This document shows, piece after piece, positions 33,101-45,435 of a stretch of 64,000 nt of DNA (positions are counted from its first letter, which is position 1; every line of letters begins with the position of its first letter). Under the pieces are notes generated by a model. The model did not search any database. It saw only the letters and a list, made by a program, of their open reading frames with translations, and was not told the DNA's origin. The DNA is from Paguma larvata (taxonomy: Eukaryota; Chordata; Mammalia; Carnivora; Viverridae): contig CM057825.1 in assembly GCA_030068075.1 (NCBI GenBank), positions 121,199,434-121,263,433 on the forward strand, in the 5' to 3' direction. The position numbers and the translations under genes are program-made.

Positions 33101-33929
33101 AAAAGGTAGAGCAGTGAAGCTAGGCCCTGGATATCAGAGTGGTTTTACTGACATTTACTCCTAGGATAAGGTTTTGTGTACAAATCCTTTACCCAGAAAT
33201 TGTGACAAAGACTCCCAGAGGATGATCTACAGCCAGTGAAGTAGGGCTGTGTCTCAGACAACTTACAGTTTTTAGGCAAGACGGGGAGATCACTTACTCA
33301 AAATGAAAAACCCTCTGCTTACACACCCGAAAGGAAAGCCCAGTCTCCTATCCCTTCCTCCAGCATTAAGGCCCCCATGATCGCAATCTGCACTCATTGC
33401 CAAGAGAACATGAAATTTCACTTGCACTAAAGAATTATTCCTTGGCTGCCAACATCACTCAGTTCAAATTACATCAACAATTAGGAAAAACAACCAGTAA
33501 CTACCATACATTTGAAGAAAACTAACAGTGTGAAAAAGAATTTCAAAATACAAGAAGCAGCAAGCTAATGTCTGGGGGAACACTTAACACAATAAACTGA
33601 AGGAAACTTATCCATTTATCAAGTCAATAAGAAAGAACAAGATGCAAAGGAAAAGAAACAACCAGAATGCTCAAAAAACGAAATTTTAAAACCATAATTG
33701 CCAAACTAAAAACTAAAACTTGTAGGTGGTGGGGAAGCATAGATGAGTGGATACCAGTGAAGACTAAAATCTGGACTGGGATATTAAGGTGAAGGATTTT
33801 GTCAGAACTGGTGAAAGAGGTCAAAAATGGAGTAGGGGAATATTCGGATATATCCACAAATTCCAAATCTGTTTAGTAAATGTTCCAGAAAAAACGAAGG
33901 AGAGAAAACTGTCAAATAACTAATAAAGG

Positions 33930-36480
33930 AAAATTTTTCTGAGCTGTAGAAAAGACTAACCAGGTAACCACCCAGGAGATTTTGATTATTCAACATATTT
34001 GTATGGACCACCTGTGTATTTGGCACTATTGTGAATACAGGGATAAGGAAGACAGACATCACATCTAAATGTATCCTGATGAAGCGATCTGAATTCCAGA
34101 CATTAAAACAAAGTGCCAAATTCTTCTGCTGTTGGCTATGAGAAAATAACTGCTCCTGGACTTGTCTTCTCACTGTAAACGATTATAAAACTAGACAAAA
34201 TATGTAAGTTAACGGATTTTCAGACAGTGGAAAACAGGCAGCACAAGACTGTAATACCTGAAAGAAGGGACATCCCAGGTGAGACCCATGATCACACAGT
34301 TCTCTGTCTATGGAAAATTCTCCCAGGGCAACACAGAGAACTAAAGTACGAGAAAAGAACAACAGTTCTGCTAACTTGAGGAGGGCATCAGTCAGAGTTC
34401 TGGACATCTGAAATGAAGCAGCCGGATTCTGTTTAGTGAATGAATCAATGACATAAAGAAGTCATTAGTGTTTGATGAAGGCATCAAAGAAATGGAAGCT
34501 GTGTGGAGAGCGAACCCTAGAAGTCCATGCAGGGTGTCCCCTGTGAGTCCACAGATGAGAGCTAGGTCATCCATCTTCAAAGTGAGACCTTCCAAGGTTT
34601 ACCAGACAGAAGCTACTATGGGTTTAAAATGGATTGAGGGGTGCCTGGGTGGCTCGGTCGGTTAAGTGTCCGACTTCAGCTCAGGTCGTGATCTTGTGCT
34701 TCACGAGTTCGAGCCCCACATCGGGCTCCAGGCTGATAGCTCAGAGCCTGGAGCCTGCTTGGGATTCTGTGTCTCCCTCTCTCTCTGCCCCTCCCCTGCT
34801 CACACTCTTTCACTTTCTCTCTCTGTCAAAAATCAATAGACATTAAAAAAAAGAAAAAGAAAAAGAAAAAAGAAAATCGAATGAAACACCAGAGATCACT
34901 TGGAGGAAGAAGAGTGCCAAGAGATGGTGCGGTCTGGCCCTAGAGTGGAGGAGGGATCTTCTTAACACATCCTTAACACACCTGAAATCCAGCTGATGCA
35001 TAAGAATGTTCATCATGTTAGGATAAAGAAACACCCTAGAGTAAGACCTACTCCTAACTTGCTTTAACGAAGCCTAAACACAAGCCCCAGTAAGACCTGC
35101 AGGAGAGAAAGAGTATATAGGTTGAAGTCAGTGGAGTTAGAGAGGTTTGATAAACACAGATTTGTACTAGCAAAATGTAAAACGAAACCTTCACAAGTTC
35201 ATGGTAATCAGTCAGTAGTTGAAGAATCAACATTCTTCAGAAAAGCAGAATCCAAAGTCTCCATATTATTACCTATCATATCAGTATTCAATTAAAAAAA
35301 CATAACTCTAGCTACACAAAGAAATGGGAAAGAGTGATCCATAGTTAAGAAAAATAAAGTTGTCACTCTAAACCAACCCGAAACTGGTCCAAATGTGAGG
35401 CTAAGCAAAGATTTTCAAGCAGCTGTTACAAATATGTGCAAATAATTACAAGAAAGACTTAAAGGAAAATATCATCTTCATAAGTGAATAGATGGAAAAT
35501 CTCAACAATTAAATGGCATTATAAGAAGGAACCAAATGAAAAGGCTAGAAATTAAAAGCATAAAAATTAAAATATGATACCTGGAATTTAAAAATTCCTT
35601 CATGAGCAAAAGAAAACTTCAGTGCATTTGAAGACAGGTAACTGGACGTTTTTGACTCTAAAGAACAAAAGGGAAAAAAAGACTTAAGTAAGATTAACAG
35701 AGCCACAAGCTCCTATGAGACAATATCAAATGATCTGATGTGTGTATTGTTAAAGCCCTCCGAAGAGAAGACAGATTGGAGCAGGAAAAGTATGGAATTA
35801 ATGACCTAATACTGCACCTTGAGGGAAAAAAAAAAAGAGCCAAGCAAGTAAAAGAGAAGGAAATAGTAAATAGCAGAAACCTATAACGTTGATGAAAGAA
35901 AAAAAAATTAATATACCCCAAAGTTTGCTCCTTTAAAAATACCAGCAAAATTGATAAAGTCCAAAGTCAACTGGTCAAGAAAAATAGGAAATAACGCAAA
36001 TGTACAAATCGGGAATGAAAAGAGGTTATTAGCGCCACAGAAAATAGAGGTATGAGAAGAAGAGGAGAATATCAGAAAAGAAATTGAAATTGCCAAAAGC
36101 TTTCCCACAAAGAATATCTGAAGTCCAGGTGAGTTTGGTGGATTCTATCAAACATTTGTGGAAGAACTCACGCCAAATTTACACAAGCTGTTTTAAAAAA
36201 CAGAGAAAGAGGAAGCACCTCCTGACATGTTTTGTGCAGTCGGAGAAATGCTGATATTTAAACTGGCCAAAGTCTTTCCAAAAATGAATAAAATTACAGG
36301 TTAAAATAACTCCTCCACATAGACACGGATATCCTTGAAAGATTGCTAAATCAAATTCATATATAAGACAACACATTATGATCACAAAACTTAATAAGAA
36401 CATGCTAAGATACTGAAGAGAAAGGGGAAACATTTATATAAATCAGACCATATTGACTGATATACTAGAAAAATAGAGCA
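33930..36480 (+). mobile_element. Old L1 (L1M/HAL1-like) with internal deletion
   Basis: From about 35310 the sequence follows old L1 ORF1-region DNA ('gaaatgggaaagagtgatcc', 'aagaaggaaccaaatgaaaa', 'actctaaagaacaaaaggga'). Near 35780-35815 it switches to ORF2-type sequence ('aatgacctaatactgcacct', 'aaaattgataaagtccaaag', 'gattctatcaaacatttgtg'). The missing middle is endonuclease and end-of-ORF1 sequence. The portion before 35310 is only plausibly the 5' untranslated part. Every frame is broken. Confidence 0.78.
34638..34872 (+). mobile_element. CAN SINE inside L1
   Basis: Head ggggtgcctgggtggctcgg, felid body, and a tail that becomes (AAAAAG)n at 34848-34872. Flanks aaaatggattga (34626-34637) and aaaatcgaatga (34873-34884) are a probable target duplication with two mismatches. 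Confidence 0.95.
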
Positions 36481-36594
36481 ATGTCTTAAATTCTGACAAA
36501 ATATGACTTTGAACTTTTATTTCTGTATCAGGCAAAATTGTATATGCAGCACAATCTCAATTATGTAAAACTATGCATAGAAAATATCTGAAAT

Positions 36595-36775
36595 GTGTGC
36601 TGAACACCTAACCAGTCACACTATTAAGGGTTTTAGAAATAGTATCACACTTGATCCCCACACCAGCCCTGTGAGCTAAGGACTGTCTTCTTTATAGAGG
36701 GATTGCACATGGCTGGTAAAGAGTGTAGCTGACCTCCAATCTATGCCTTCTGAATAGATGTTTGACTGCATGCCT
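36595..36775 (-). mobile_element. MIR SINE fragment
   Basis: 'gtgtgctgaacacctaacca', 'cttgatccccacaccagccc' and 'ggctggtaaagagtgtagct' are in reversed MIR order. Confidence 0.65.
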
Positions 36776-37759
36776 TATTGTCAGATGTGAGGAATTTACA
36801 CTTGACATTGAGTGACAGATATCCCAGCTGCATCAAATAACCATTGGTTGCCTCGACTCAAAGTGGACCAAATGACTAGCACCCTGGGCCAGACTTTGAG
36901 CGCAGCTTGGGAATCTGTGCTAGACTGAGTATAGCTGACCGAATTCCCAGCACTGGCTGGCATTTTTCTGCTGTAGGGAATTAGTGAGACCTTCCTGAAA
37001 CCTGTTGGATTCCACTGGGTTTCCTTCAAAGAGATGGCTATCATAGTTAAGTGGCTTCTCTCGCTTCAAGGCAACATGAATGACTTTTTCAAGCATTCTG
37101 ATCCCACAAAGAGTCAGCATGTCAGGGAATTCGAGCTACTTGACATAATTGGGGACTCTCTCCTCCCTCCTCCTTTCAGGGTCAGCCAGCAGTGATTTGG
37201 CTCCCTTCTGTCTGCCCACATTATCTCTACCGTGGGGAATTAACAACCATTTCCATGCACAGCTGCTAGAGGCTGGAATAATTCATTAAAATTTAAAATA
37301 AAACCACTTTCAAGCCTTTGCATTTGAAGCTATAGGAGTAGGTAACTTCTTCAAGGCATTTCAATTGATTAGCAAGGGAAAGAAAACTTCTTTGTCAAGA
37401 GGATATTAGCAGTGTAAAGTATATTTTATGAGCAGTTATAGATAAGCAATTAAACCATAAAAGCTGACATCGAAGCAGGACAATCTAGTGTCTAACAACT
37501 GGAAATTTATCCAGAGCATCAAAATGGATTCACATGGGGAAAGTGAGAGCTGGGATTACTGAATCACAAACATCCATGAATGCAAGTGGCAATTCAAAAT
37601 GATGGCCCATATTCCCCTTCATCCAATGCCCCAATGTCTCTGAAATGGTCCAATAACTGATGGGGAAAAAATACATTTTTATGTTTTGGTTTTATGAGGC
37701 TTCAAATGAGAAGTTAGCAAGCTAATGGCATTTGTTATAGATCTTTGTCTAGCCAAATA
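36776..37759. other. Unique sequence, possible conserved element
   Basis: No repeat is recognised. 37240-37600 is AT-rich, with 'aataattcattaaaattta', 'ttcaattgattagcaaggga' and 'agcaattaaaccataaaagc', a composition like conserved non-coding DNA. Minus-strand ORFs of 66 and 82 codons at 36796-37120 match nothing known to me. Confidence 0.35.
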
Positions 37760-37870
37760 TGTTACTTTTGCCTAGGTGAGAAAACTAAGATAACTTTCTC
37801 AAGTCACTAAATTGACTTTCTCAAGGTCACACAGCAAGTGACTCATTCCTATAGTCTCACTGAAAGAGCC
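37760..37870 (-). mobile_element. MIR SINE fragment (weak)
   Basis: 'gtgagaaaactaagataact' and 'ctcaaggtcacacagcaagt' are reversed MIR landmarks. The words aagtcactaaattgactttctc suggest a small local duplication. Confidence 0.55.
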
Positions 37871-38049
37871 CAGATTCACTTTCAACATTGGTATTTTTGA
37901 TTCCAACCCACTCAAAACTGAGGCTCTGAATGATGACACCAAGACCTCCAGATTCACAAGTGCTTTCTGATTTGAGAGACAAAGATACACATGGCCTTGG
38001 ACAATGGATGACAGTCCTGTAGTTTCTTAATCTTCTGAGGCTTGGGGGA

Positions 38050-38235
38050 GACAATGAGAATTCACTGAGCCTCTACCCTGTGCCTGGACCTGTGGCCTCT
38101 TCGTATAAATCTTGTTGAATTTTTCTATCTGCCTTATAAAATAAGCATTCCATCTAACACACCAATAAAAACCCAACGAGTTAAACAACTTGCCCAGACT
38201 CACAGAGCTGCTCAACAGCACCCCTGAGATTTCAA
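38050..38235 (-). mobile_element. MIR SINE fragment
   Basis: 'cactgagcctctaccctgtg', 'aacttgcccagactcacaga' and 'gctgctcaacagcacccct' are in reversed MIR order. Confidence 0.65.
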
Positions 38236-39039
38236 AATGCTTCCATCGGGCCACGCCATTGAGATGTCTCACCAATAGGCTGAGGTCTGTTTGCACTGGC
38301 ATGAGAAGGTCCATAGTTGGAAATTGGGACCTTAATAACACTTCTGTAGACTGTTTTCCCAGCTGATGATGGCTGAGTTGGTGTGAGGCAGTGAAAAGTA
38401 CCAATTCTGATAGCAGTCAACTGGGGACATGGTCAAACGACCATCACTTTTTTGATTCCATGGCTTTCCCGGAAAACGAGACAGAAAGCAATAGGTTTGG
38501 TTTTCTGGAGAGTTTAAAATCCCAAATAAAAACAGAGTGAGAGAGAGAAGGGGAGAGAATATCAGTGAGTCCGTCAGGAAAGTTTCAGTACTGACAAAGG
38601 AAAGAAGTGATTCTAAGGGCCGTGGAGAATATGAAAATCCCAGGGGGATGACAGTAGATCATAAAGAAGAAGAAAGACAATACGCTTTTCCCGATGCAGA
38701 AGAGAAGAGGGTTAATATTTATTGTACACCTTCCACCTGCCAATACGTTTATGTTTATTTTTCCAAGTAACTTAGAGTCCTTACCTACTAGATTGGCAAA
38801 AAATAAAAATAAAAATCTGGCAGCTCTCTCATGGGTCTCCCCATCAATTTCACAGATAGCAGAAGGAACTAAGGTTTAATGCAATCGACACGCAGTAGTG
38901 GGTGGAGGGTGAAGGGAGTAAGAACATCGTTCAGCCTCCACACTCAAGCAGGCAAACCCATGGCTTTTAAACAGTCCACAACCATCGTTGCTTCTTCTTG
39001 CAATGCTTCTTCTCACTGAATTGCTTTTAGAGACAACTT
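38236..39039. other. Unique sequence, no gene seen
   Basis: Nothing is recognised. GA-rich words at 38537-38560 and an AAAAT run at 38800-38815 are the only low-complexity parts. Confidence 0.4.
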
Positions 39040-39470
39040 GGTGGAGGTCGAGTTTACCTATTATGAAATTCATCCTTTACAATTATACACTTTGATGATT
39101 CTTAGTACCCGAAGTACTGCAACTATCATCATAAAATCATAAATCAGTTTGAGAGCCCTTTCATATGCACACACAAATGTGCCTAAGATCCCCTTTGCCC
39201 ATTTGCAGATAAGCATTATTCCCACCTCTGGCTCCAGGCAACCACTAATCTACTCTCCTTACTATCTCTTCTGAACATGTCATATAAATAGAACTGCACA
39301 ATCTGTTGTCTCTGGGTCTGCTTTTCTTTTTCATGTCACATAATGTATTTGAGGCTCATCCATGATGTAGTACGTGTCAGTAGTTCGCTCCTTTTTTTTT
39401 TTTTTACCATCGAAAAGTATCCCATTGTATGGATAGAGCACATTTTTGTATCTGTTTACCAGTGTCCACA
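39040..39470 (-). mobile_element. L1 LINE 3' end remnant, antisense
   Basis: 'caggcaaccactaatctact', 'gaacatgtcatataaataga', 'aggctcatccatgatgtagt' and 'tatcccattgtatggataga' are in the order of reversed old L1 3' sequence. A T13 run lies at about 39391. Confidence 0.8.
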
Positions 39471-39554
39471 AGGATTGGCACCCAAATGGTCAGGGCAACA
39501 TTATTCATGAGAGCCTCAAACTGAAACAACCCAAATGCTTTCTAAAGTTGGTCT

Positions 39555-39690
39555 ACACCTGTGGTGCTCAATCCTGGCTACACATGATGATTTTGATTGA
39601 ATGGGCCTGGAGTAGAGCTCACTACAAGTGTTTGTTTTCAGAGCTTTCCAGATGATTCTACAGGCCACGAGAATCACTGTTGTACAGAGT
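39555..39690. mobile_element. MER5-like hAT-Charlie fossil
   Basis: The ends 'ctgtggtgctcaatcctggc' and 'cacgagaatcactgttgtac' are imperfect inverted repeats around 'atgattttgattgaatggg' and 'gagctttccagatgattcta'. This is the layout of the small non-autonomous MER5 elements. Confidence 0.68.
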
Positions 39691-39752
39691 CCAACAGATA
39701 ACGTTTGTCCTATGTTGGTGCTACAGTTCCTGGATCACCACAATGATTTTTT

Positions 39753-39931
39753 ATCTGTTTGTTTGTTTTGAGGGGAGAGGGGCAGTGAGAGGGAGAGAGA
39801 ATCCCAAGCAGGCTCTGAGCTGTCGGTGCAGAGCCCAATGGGGGGGGGCTCAGTCCCACAAACTGTGACATCATGACCTGAGCAGAAATTAAGAGTCTGA
39901 TACCCAACCAACTGAGCCACCCAGGCACCCC
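39753..39931 (-). mobile_element. CAN SINE
   Basis: A minus-strand copy with 'caagcaggctctgagctgtc' and right edge 'gagccacccaggcacccc'. Flanks caccacaatgatttttt and caacaccatgggttttt look like a diverged target duplication followed by a T-run to 39965. Confidence 0.92.
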
Positions 39932-39965
39932 AACACCATGGGTTTTTTTTTTTTTTTTTTTTTTT

Positions 39966-42354
39966 ACTCTCATTCCTTGTGAATTAAGCTTGGCCAAGGA
40001 TGGCCAAACATGAGCTCCATTACAAAGCATTTCATTTGACTGTCAGACTTGGGACATATCCCTGTTACCCACACAACTGCACAGTCCCATCAATTTTCCA
40101 TCTCAGGGTCTGAGGTCAGTGGTCAGTTCACTCTTTCTCTTAAACGCTGAGAATGGATCCACATGCCTTATACACATCCCCTTTCCAAGAGAATGAGACA
40201 GTATGATCTACTTCCCAAGTGAGGGCTCCAGAACCATCACCTCTCCTTCCTCCTCCCCCTCCTCATCCCCCCTCCTCCTTCTCCTCCTCCTCCTCCCTCT
40301 CTCTCTCTCTCATATGCTACTTCCAATGACTCAAAACTGATTTCCTCTCTAAGGAAGGCTCTGGATGATTCCAAGATGCCAACTACCATGCTTCTAATTA
40401 GAGACTACTTTTATGAGTCCAAGGTGTTCTGCCTCTACCGATTTCAGTTTACCGTACATATCTCTTGGTTAATGAGACCAAGAAAAAATACATTCAGTGA
40501 CTTCAGTGTCACAACCTTTGCAACATGCAAGTATATTATCCTTATTTTCAAACACTGATTCCCAGCTAGGTTAATTGGCCAAGGTCATACAACTGATAAT
40601 TGCAGATCAACACTTCAACTCAAGTCTTCTTGACTCCAATGCCTGTGTCACTTTCTAACTTTCTACTACAATTTGCTGGCTTCTCTCTACCTTCCTTCTT
40701 TGCAGAGCAAGGATTTCCACATTCCCTTTAAAATGCAATTTAATTGTAAATACCTCCTTGCAAAGCTCATTCTATCTCCCTCATTTTCTCCTTTCCTTCC
40801 TCAGTCTCCTAAGAGAAAGTCATTAGGAAGGTACATTCTGTTTCGAAGTCTGCTTTGCCTTGTACAAAAGGTCTCCTTCCAAAAACATGATGGAGGTGCC
40901 CTGGAGAAATGCAGTGGTGTCCTCCACCCCCCTGTTAAGTCTGTACAATCCTATAGTGTGAAAAACACATACATCAGCCCAATGCTATAAAGTCCTACTC
41001 CTTGGTTCAGCCTACAGACCCACACCATCAGGGGAAATGTAAATTAAAGGACAACTATTTTTCATCAAACAGTTGGATTTTGTTGGAGTCTGATGAGTAA
41101 GGCAGGGCATTACTCCATGTAAGCCCTTATCAGAGCCCAGCAAACACTTGCTCCCAATGTGGCTGCTTTTAAATTTTTTTGTGGCAGGTAGAGTGATGAT
41201 AATTGGGTCGGCCTCTCAGGGTCTGGTTCCAGTGCCTTTGCATCCAACTAGAGCTAACTTTTGACAAATGTCTGCCTTGTGACTGGAGAGCGGAAAGCCT
41301 TTTAGAGGTCAAGTCTCATCAGGGCTATGGTGATTGCATGGGAATGGGATTTGGTTACCTGACCTAGGATCAAATCCTAGATTTCCCTCTTTACAAGGTA
41401 CATGGCTTTGGAACCCAGAAAGGGTCACAGATTTCCACCTACATCTACAGATTTATTTCAACTACAGCCTCCTTTATTTTTTCTCTTCATCTCTTCTGCC
41501 TCAAATATATTATCCCCTTCTGTAATACTGATTCCTCTGCCTAAAACATGCATAGAACTTCAGAGCTGAAAGAAGCCATATTGCTTACCTTCCTTATATT
41601 ATAGATGAGGAAAAGGGAAGTGACGGGTATCACTGGTATTATGAGTCTAGTTGGGCTCATAATAGGTTTTCAGCAAATACCTGCTGAATGTATTACAAAG
41701 CTAGCAATGGTAATTCCTCCAAGAATTCTTATTTATTCAGGCAGCATGTGGGTTTGTTTTTGTTTTTAATCAAAAGGTTCCTAGGATTGATTTGAAGACA
41801 TTCTAGCTCAAGAGGAAGGAAACGTCACAAGGAAGTGTGCCCATCACAGCAAAGAGGAAAACACGCCAACGTTGAGGATGGAAACAGGGCCATTAACAGC
41901 ATGGAGGTCGGCATCTTCACTTCCTCATATACATGGAGAACGTTATGTGCCTGTTAAGCATCTTGCAAAGCAGGATATTAAAAAGAAATAACTTTTCATT
42001 GAGCCTAAGGAACGGCTTATTCATCTCAACACCCAAACAACTCTACAAACCTCTACTCCCCACTCCCAGTATCTAGCACCAAACCATCTATTCAATCCCA
42101 ACAGAATTGGGAGCATTTCAGGAGAGGAACCAGGGGTGGCAGGTGGGGGTCCTGAAGCGCCACCCCCCCATGCATTTATGCAGCATCCAGCTGCACTTCC
42201 TGGCCTCCAAATCCTTTCATCTTTTTTTCCCTCTCTGCTAATGCTTTCCTGGTGAAATTCCCTTTGAGGCACAGGAATATCTATCCACCACTTGGAATAA
42301 CAATGCCGGGTGCTAAATCAGGAAAGACCGAGAAACAAGAAAAGCACCCCCAGT
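39966..42354. other. Mostly unique, CT-rich tract, one MIR
   Basis: A CT-rich imperfect tract (ctcctcctcctccctctctc type) lies at 40241-40312. The 105-codon ORF at 40673-40990 and others have no family match. Words near 41560-41690 suggest decayed MIR/L2 scraps. No gene is recognised. Confidence 0.4.
40525..40655 (-). mobile_element. MIR SINE fragment
   Basis: 'gccaaggtcatacaactgat' and 'tcaactcaagtcttcttgac' and 'tccaatgcctgtgtcac' follow reversed MIR order. Confidence 0.72.
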
Positions 42355-42455
42355 CAATGTACCAAATACTGAGCCAAATTCTCACAACCACCCTGCAGGG
42401 GCCCATTAGTTCAATTTTACAGATAAGGAAGCAGGAGCAGAAATGCAAGCAGCAT
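42355..42455 (-). mobile_element. MIR SINE fragment
   Basis: 'ctcacaaccaccctgcaggg', 'ttcaattttacagataagga' and 'agcaggagcagaaatg' are reversed MIR landmarks; the rest is lost. Confidence 0.65.
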
Positions 42456-42539
42456 TCCCTGGGGCTCAGAGAAGAGAAGCCAGCAACAGACACGGGTTGG
42501 TCTGACTCATTACTAAGGGTTTCTAATAATGCAACCAAT

Positions 42540-43840
42540 GGACTCCGTCAGTTACTTAACCATTCCTCCTCTTGTTACGCATTTAGACTGCATTCTCCTT
42601 TTCACCATTGTAAACAACCCTCCAATGAAGTTTTGTTTTTTGTTTCTTTGTTTGTTTTTTAACACAAAAAGCGTTGGTTTCATTTAGGACTGCCGCCATG
42701 GAGGTAGAATTGTTGAATTGAGAGGCTCGGATATTTTTAAGGATCTTGATGCACTCTGCCAAATTGCCTTCCAAAAGGGCTGGACAAACTCACATTGCCT
42801 CCAGCAGGGGATGAGAAGTATCAATTTTACCACACCCCCGTCAGTTTGGGTATTCTTGTTTTTTGAAAATGTTACACATTTGCTGGCTGCAAATAGCATC
42901 TCCAGTTTCATTTGCATTTCTTTGATTACTAGTAAGGTTGAACATTTCCCCATATGTTTTTAAAGCCGTTTTGTTTCCTCTTTGTGATTTTTATTTTCTG
43001 TCTATTTTAGTTTTCAGGAGCTTAGTGATTTTCATAATGGTTTTTTATAAGCTCTTTTATGCTAAGAATATCAAGGCTTGGTTTTTCATCTTTGCTTAGA
43101 ATATTGTCCTGCTTTGCTCTCTTTTAACGTGTTTAAACCAAAGATACACGTATATGTATATGATATAATATATGATATAATGATGCAATATATGTTAGAT
43201 ATATAGTACAGAGATATGTATTAGATATATATAAGATATAGATACACAGAGATTATATATCCCTTTATGTGGGAATATATCTATTAGATATAATAGATAT
43301 ATAATATATAATCTATTAGGTATAATAAATATAATATAATGTGTTATATATAATTATACAAATAATCTATTAGGTATAGATATAATATATAATTATAAAT
43401 AAATAATTGACTGGATATAATATAATATCTAATATGGAAATAATATATTAGATATCATAGATATAATAGATCATAATATATTATAATATATCTTATATAT
43501 TAGGTATAATAGACACACTATATTATAATATATAAATATTTATCTCATATATAATTAAATCTATGTCTTTTATTTTGTGATTTTATCCACTCATAGTTCT
43601 CCCTGTTTTAGGAACTCAATAAATGTTCAATTTTATTTTTTTTCTGGAGCATATTTTTACCAAAAATTTAAAGTCTTTTACTCTATCTGGAAGGTTTTAG
43701 TTTTTCTTCTTTTTTCAGGGTTAAATCTGACGTGAGGATCAACCTGAGCCTTTGCCAAATTGCTAACCAACATTTGTCCCAGCAGTGTGCGCTGAATAAT
43801 CCCCCCGGCTTGTTGTCGTATATGAAGGTCTCATTCCTGA
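42540..43840 (-). mobile_element. L1 LINE, antisense, holding an AT-rich tract
   Basis: 'ccaaattgccttccaaaagg', 'tttgcatttctttgattact' and 'agtaaggttgaacatttccc' are reversed L1 3' landmarks. After the AT tract, 'gccaaattgctaaccaacat' and 'cccagcagtgtgcgctgaat' continue the same L1 order to about 43840. Confidence 0.85.
43143..43560. repeat. AT-rich imperfect (TATAA)-type tract
   Basis: About 420 bp composed almost entirely of tata, gata and aata words, such as tagatataatagatatataa, with only scattered G and C. It is embedded in the antisense L1. Confidence 0.9.
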
Positions 43841-44366
43841 GAGTGACTGTTTTTCAGCCCTCCCTTCTCTGAACCAGGCCCGGACCTGTGCAGATGTCTT
43901 TCCTCCTCTGTATTCCACCCACTACTACCCACTCAGTTCCTCCTCCACCAGAGTCCCCAGAGCTATCCTTGCACTTCCACCAAACGGTTTTCCATCTTGA
44001 AAGTTCTTCTGCATTTGCAATGCCAGCCTACATTCCAGCAGGCTTGGTGCCTGAGCAATTCCAGCCGGAAAACAGCAAGCCAGCGCCTGTGGGAAGGTCA
44101 CTGGTGGGTCTGAACCTGCCAACATTGACTCTATCAAACACTCCCTCTCTAGCCTGGACAAGCCTCAAGGTAGGAATAGCCTGTATTGTATTCCAGACAT
44201 GGACTGTAGGCTCTGAGACCCACAGAACCCTCATTTTAGTCCAAAATTGAGGAAAGAACTCACCCCTATAGAAGAGAATGAAATCTTTATCTTTCCAAAG
44301 GGGGAAATCAATAGATAATATCTGGGGGAAATTAACTGAGAAATAGCAACCGGGGCGTATTTAGAG
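43841..44366. other. Unique sequence, no gene seen
   Basis: A 120-codon plus-strand ORF at 43888-44250 is Pro/Ser/Thr-rich and has no recognised family, start context or splice signal that I can defend. Confidence 0.4.
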
Positions 44367-44376
44367 ATATAGCACT

Positions 44377-44614
44377 GGGGTGTCTGGGTGGCTCAGTTGG
44401 CTAAGCATCCAACTTAGGCTCAGGTCATGATCTCACAGTTTGTGGGTTTGAGCCCCCACGTCGTGCTCTATGCTGACAGCTCAGAGCCTGGAGCCTGCTT
44501 TGGATTCTGTGTCTCCCTCTCTCTCTCTCTGCCACTCGCCTGCTCACACACACTCTCTCTCTCTCTAAAATAAATAAACATCAAAAAAAAAACCCATAAA
44601 AAATCCTTAAAAAA
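44377..44614 (+). mobile_element. CAN SINE
   Basis: Flanked by perfect atatagcact at 44367-44376 and 44615-44624. Head ggggtgtctgggtggctcag, felid-type body and a long A-rich tail. Confidence 0.97.
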
Positions 44615-45059
44615 ATATAGCACTAACTTTGTGGAAGAAGAGCTAACCATTAAAAATCTTCGCCTTTGGGAAGGCATCAAAGAGGGGAGATGAGGAGCCA
44701 TGGGGTAAAAGGACCCCTACTTGTCCTTATAAAGCTGATATATTTAACTCTGTGCATGCAGTTGCTTTGATGTAAAAATAACATATCTGAAAAAGCACCC
44801 ACTGAACATGACAATGCAAAATAAAACAAACTACGCACCTACTTCTTATCTGGTGTCTGGTGTGCAGAAATGAATCTTTCTTACATCTTAACAGAAATTC
44901 TCACCATCCGAGCCTGCAGATGGAAATGAATTAGAGTTTAGAAGATTGATTGCGGTGTGAACTGATGGCCCGAATGCTCTGGATGTTGGTAATGCTTCCT
45001 TTAAAAACAAAATCCCCTCAAGCTGTTTGCTCTTCTTTGATTCTCTTTCGCCTCTTGCC

Positions 45060-45245
45060 CAAGAAAGGAGTAGTTCCTATCTCCCACACTAGACTCTCCA
45101 CTCTCGAGGAAGGGACCATGTCTTCGATTCCTATCTCCCACACTAGACTCTCCACTCTCGGAGGGAAGGGACCAGTGTCTCATTGGGTTCTATATCTAAG
45201 TATGTATCACATGGTTGGATGCTCGATGAATATTGAACTAATATT
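45060..45245 (+). mobile_element. L2 LINE 3' end with internal duplication
   Basis: 'cactagactctccactctcg', 'ggaccagtgtctcattgggt' and 'ggttggatgctcgatgaata' follow the L2 3' end. A 54-bp segment is repeated in tandem at 45074-45127 and 45128-45181. Confidence 0.65.
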
Positions 45246-45248
45246 CAT

Positions 45249-45287
45249 AGGATAGGACAGGATTGGATAGGATAGGATAGAATATGA
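45249..45287. repeat. (GGATA)n pentanucleotide microsatellite
   Basis: Imperfect units of ggata/ggaca run directly downstream of the L2 tail. Confidence 0.85.
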
Positions 45288-45435
45288 TTCTCTTGGGTCT
45301 AAGGAAGTCAATATGTTCACTCACTCTCCTCCTTTTATTCCTTTAATGTGAGAATACATTAAAACCTTCTATGACAGAGGTATTTCTTACCTTTGCTTAG
45401 GGTCTAGGATTCTGGCAGTCAGTGTTTTAAATTTA

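Noticed and set aside
33624..34407. Run of minus-strand ORFs of 74-123 codons rich in Phe/Leu/Ser
   Set aside because: They are antisense to A-rich, probably L1-derived DNA, which yields such composition.
43888..44250. 120-codon plus-strand ORF
   Set aside because: Unrecognised, without splice or promoter context, and of a length expected by chance.
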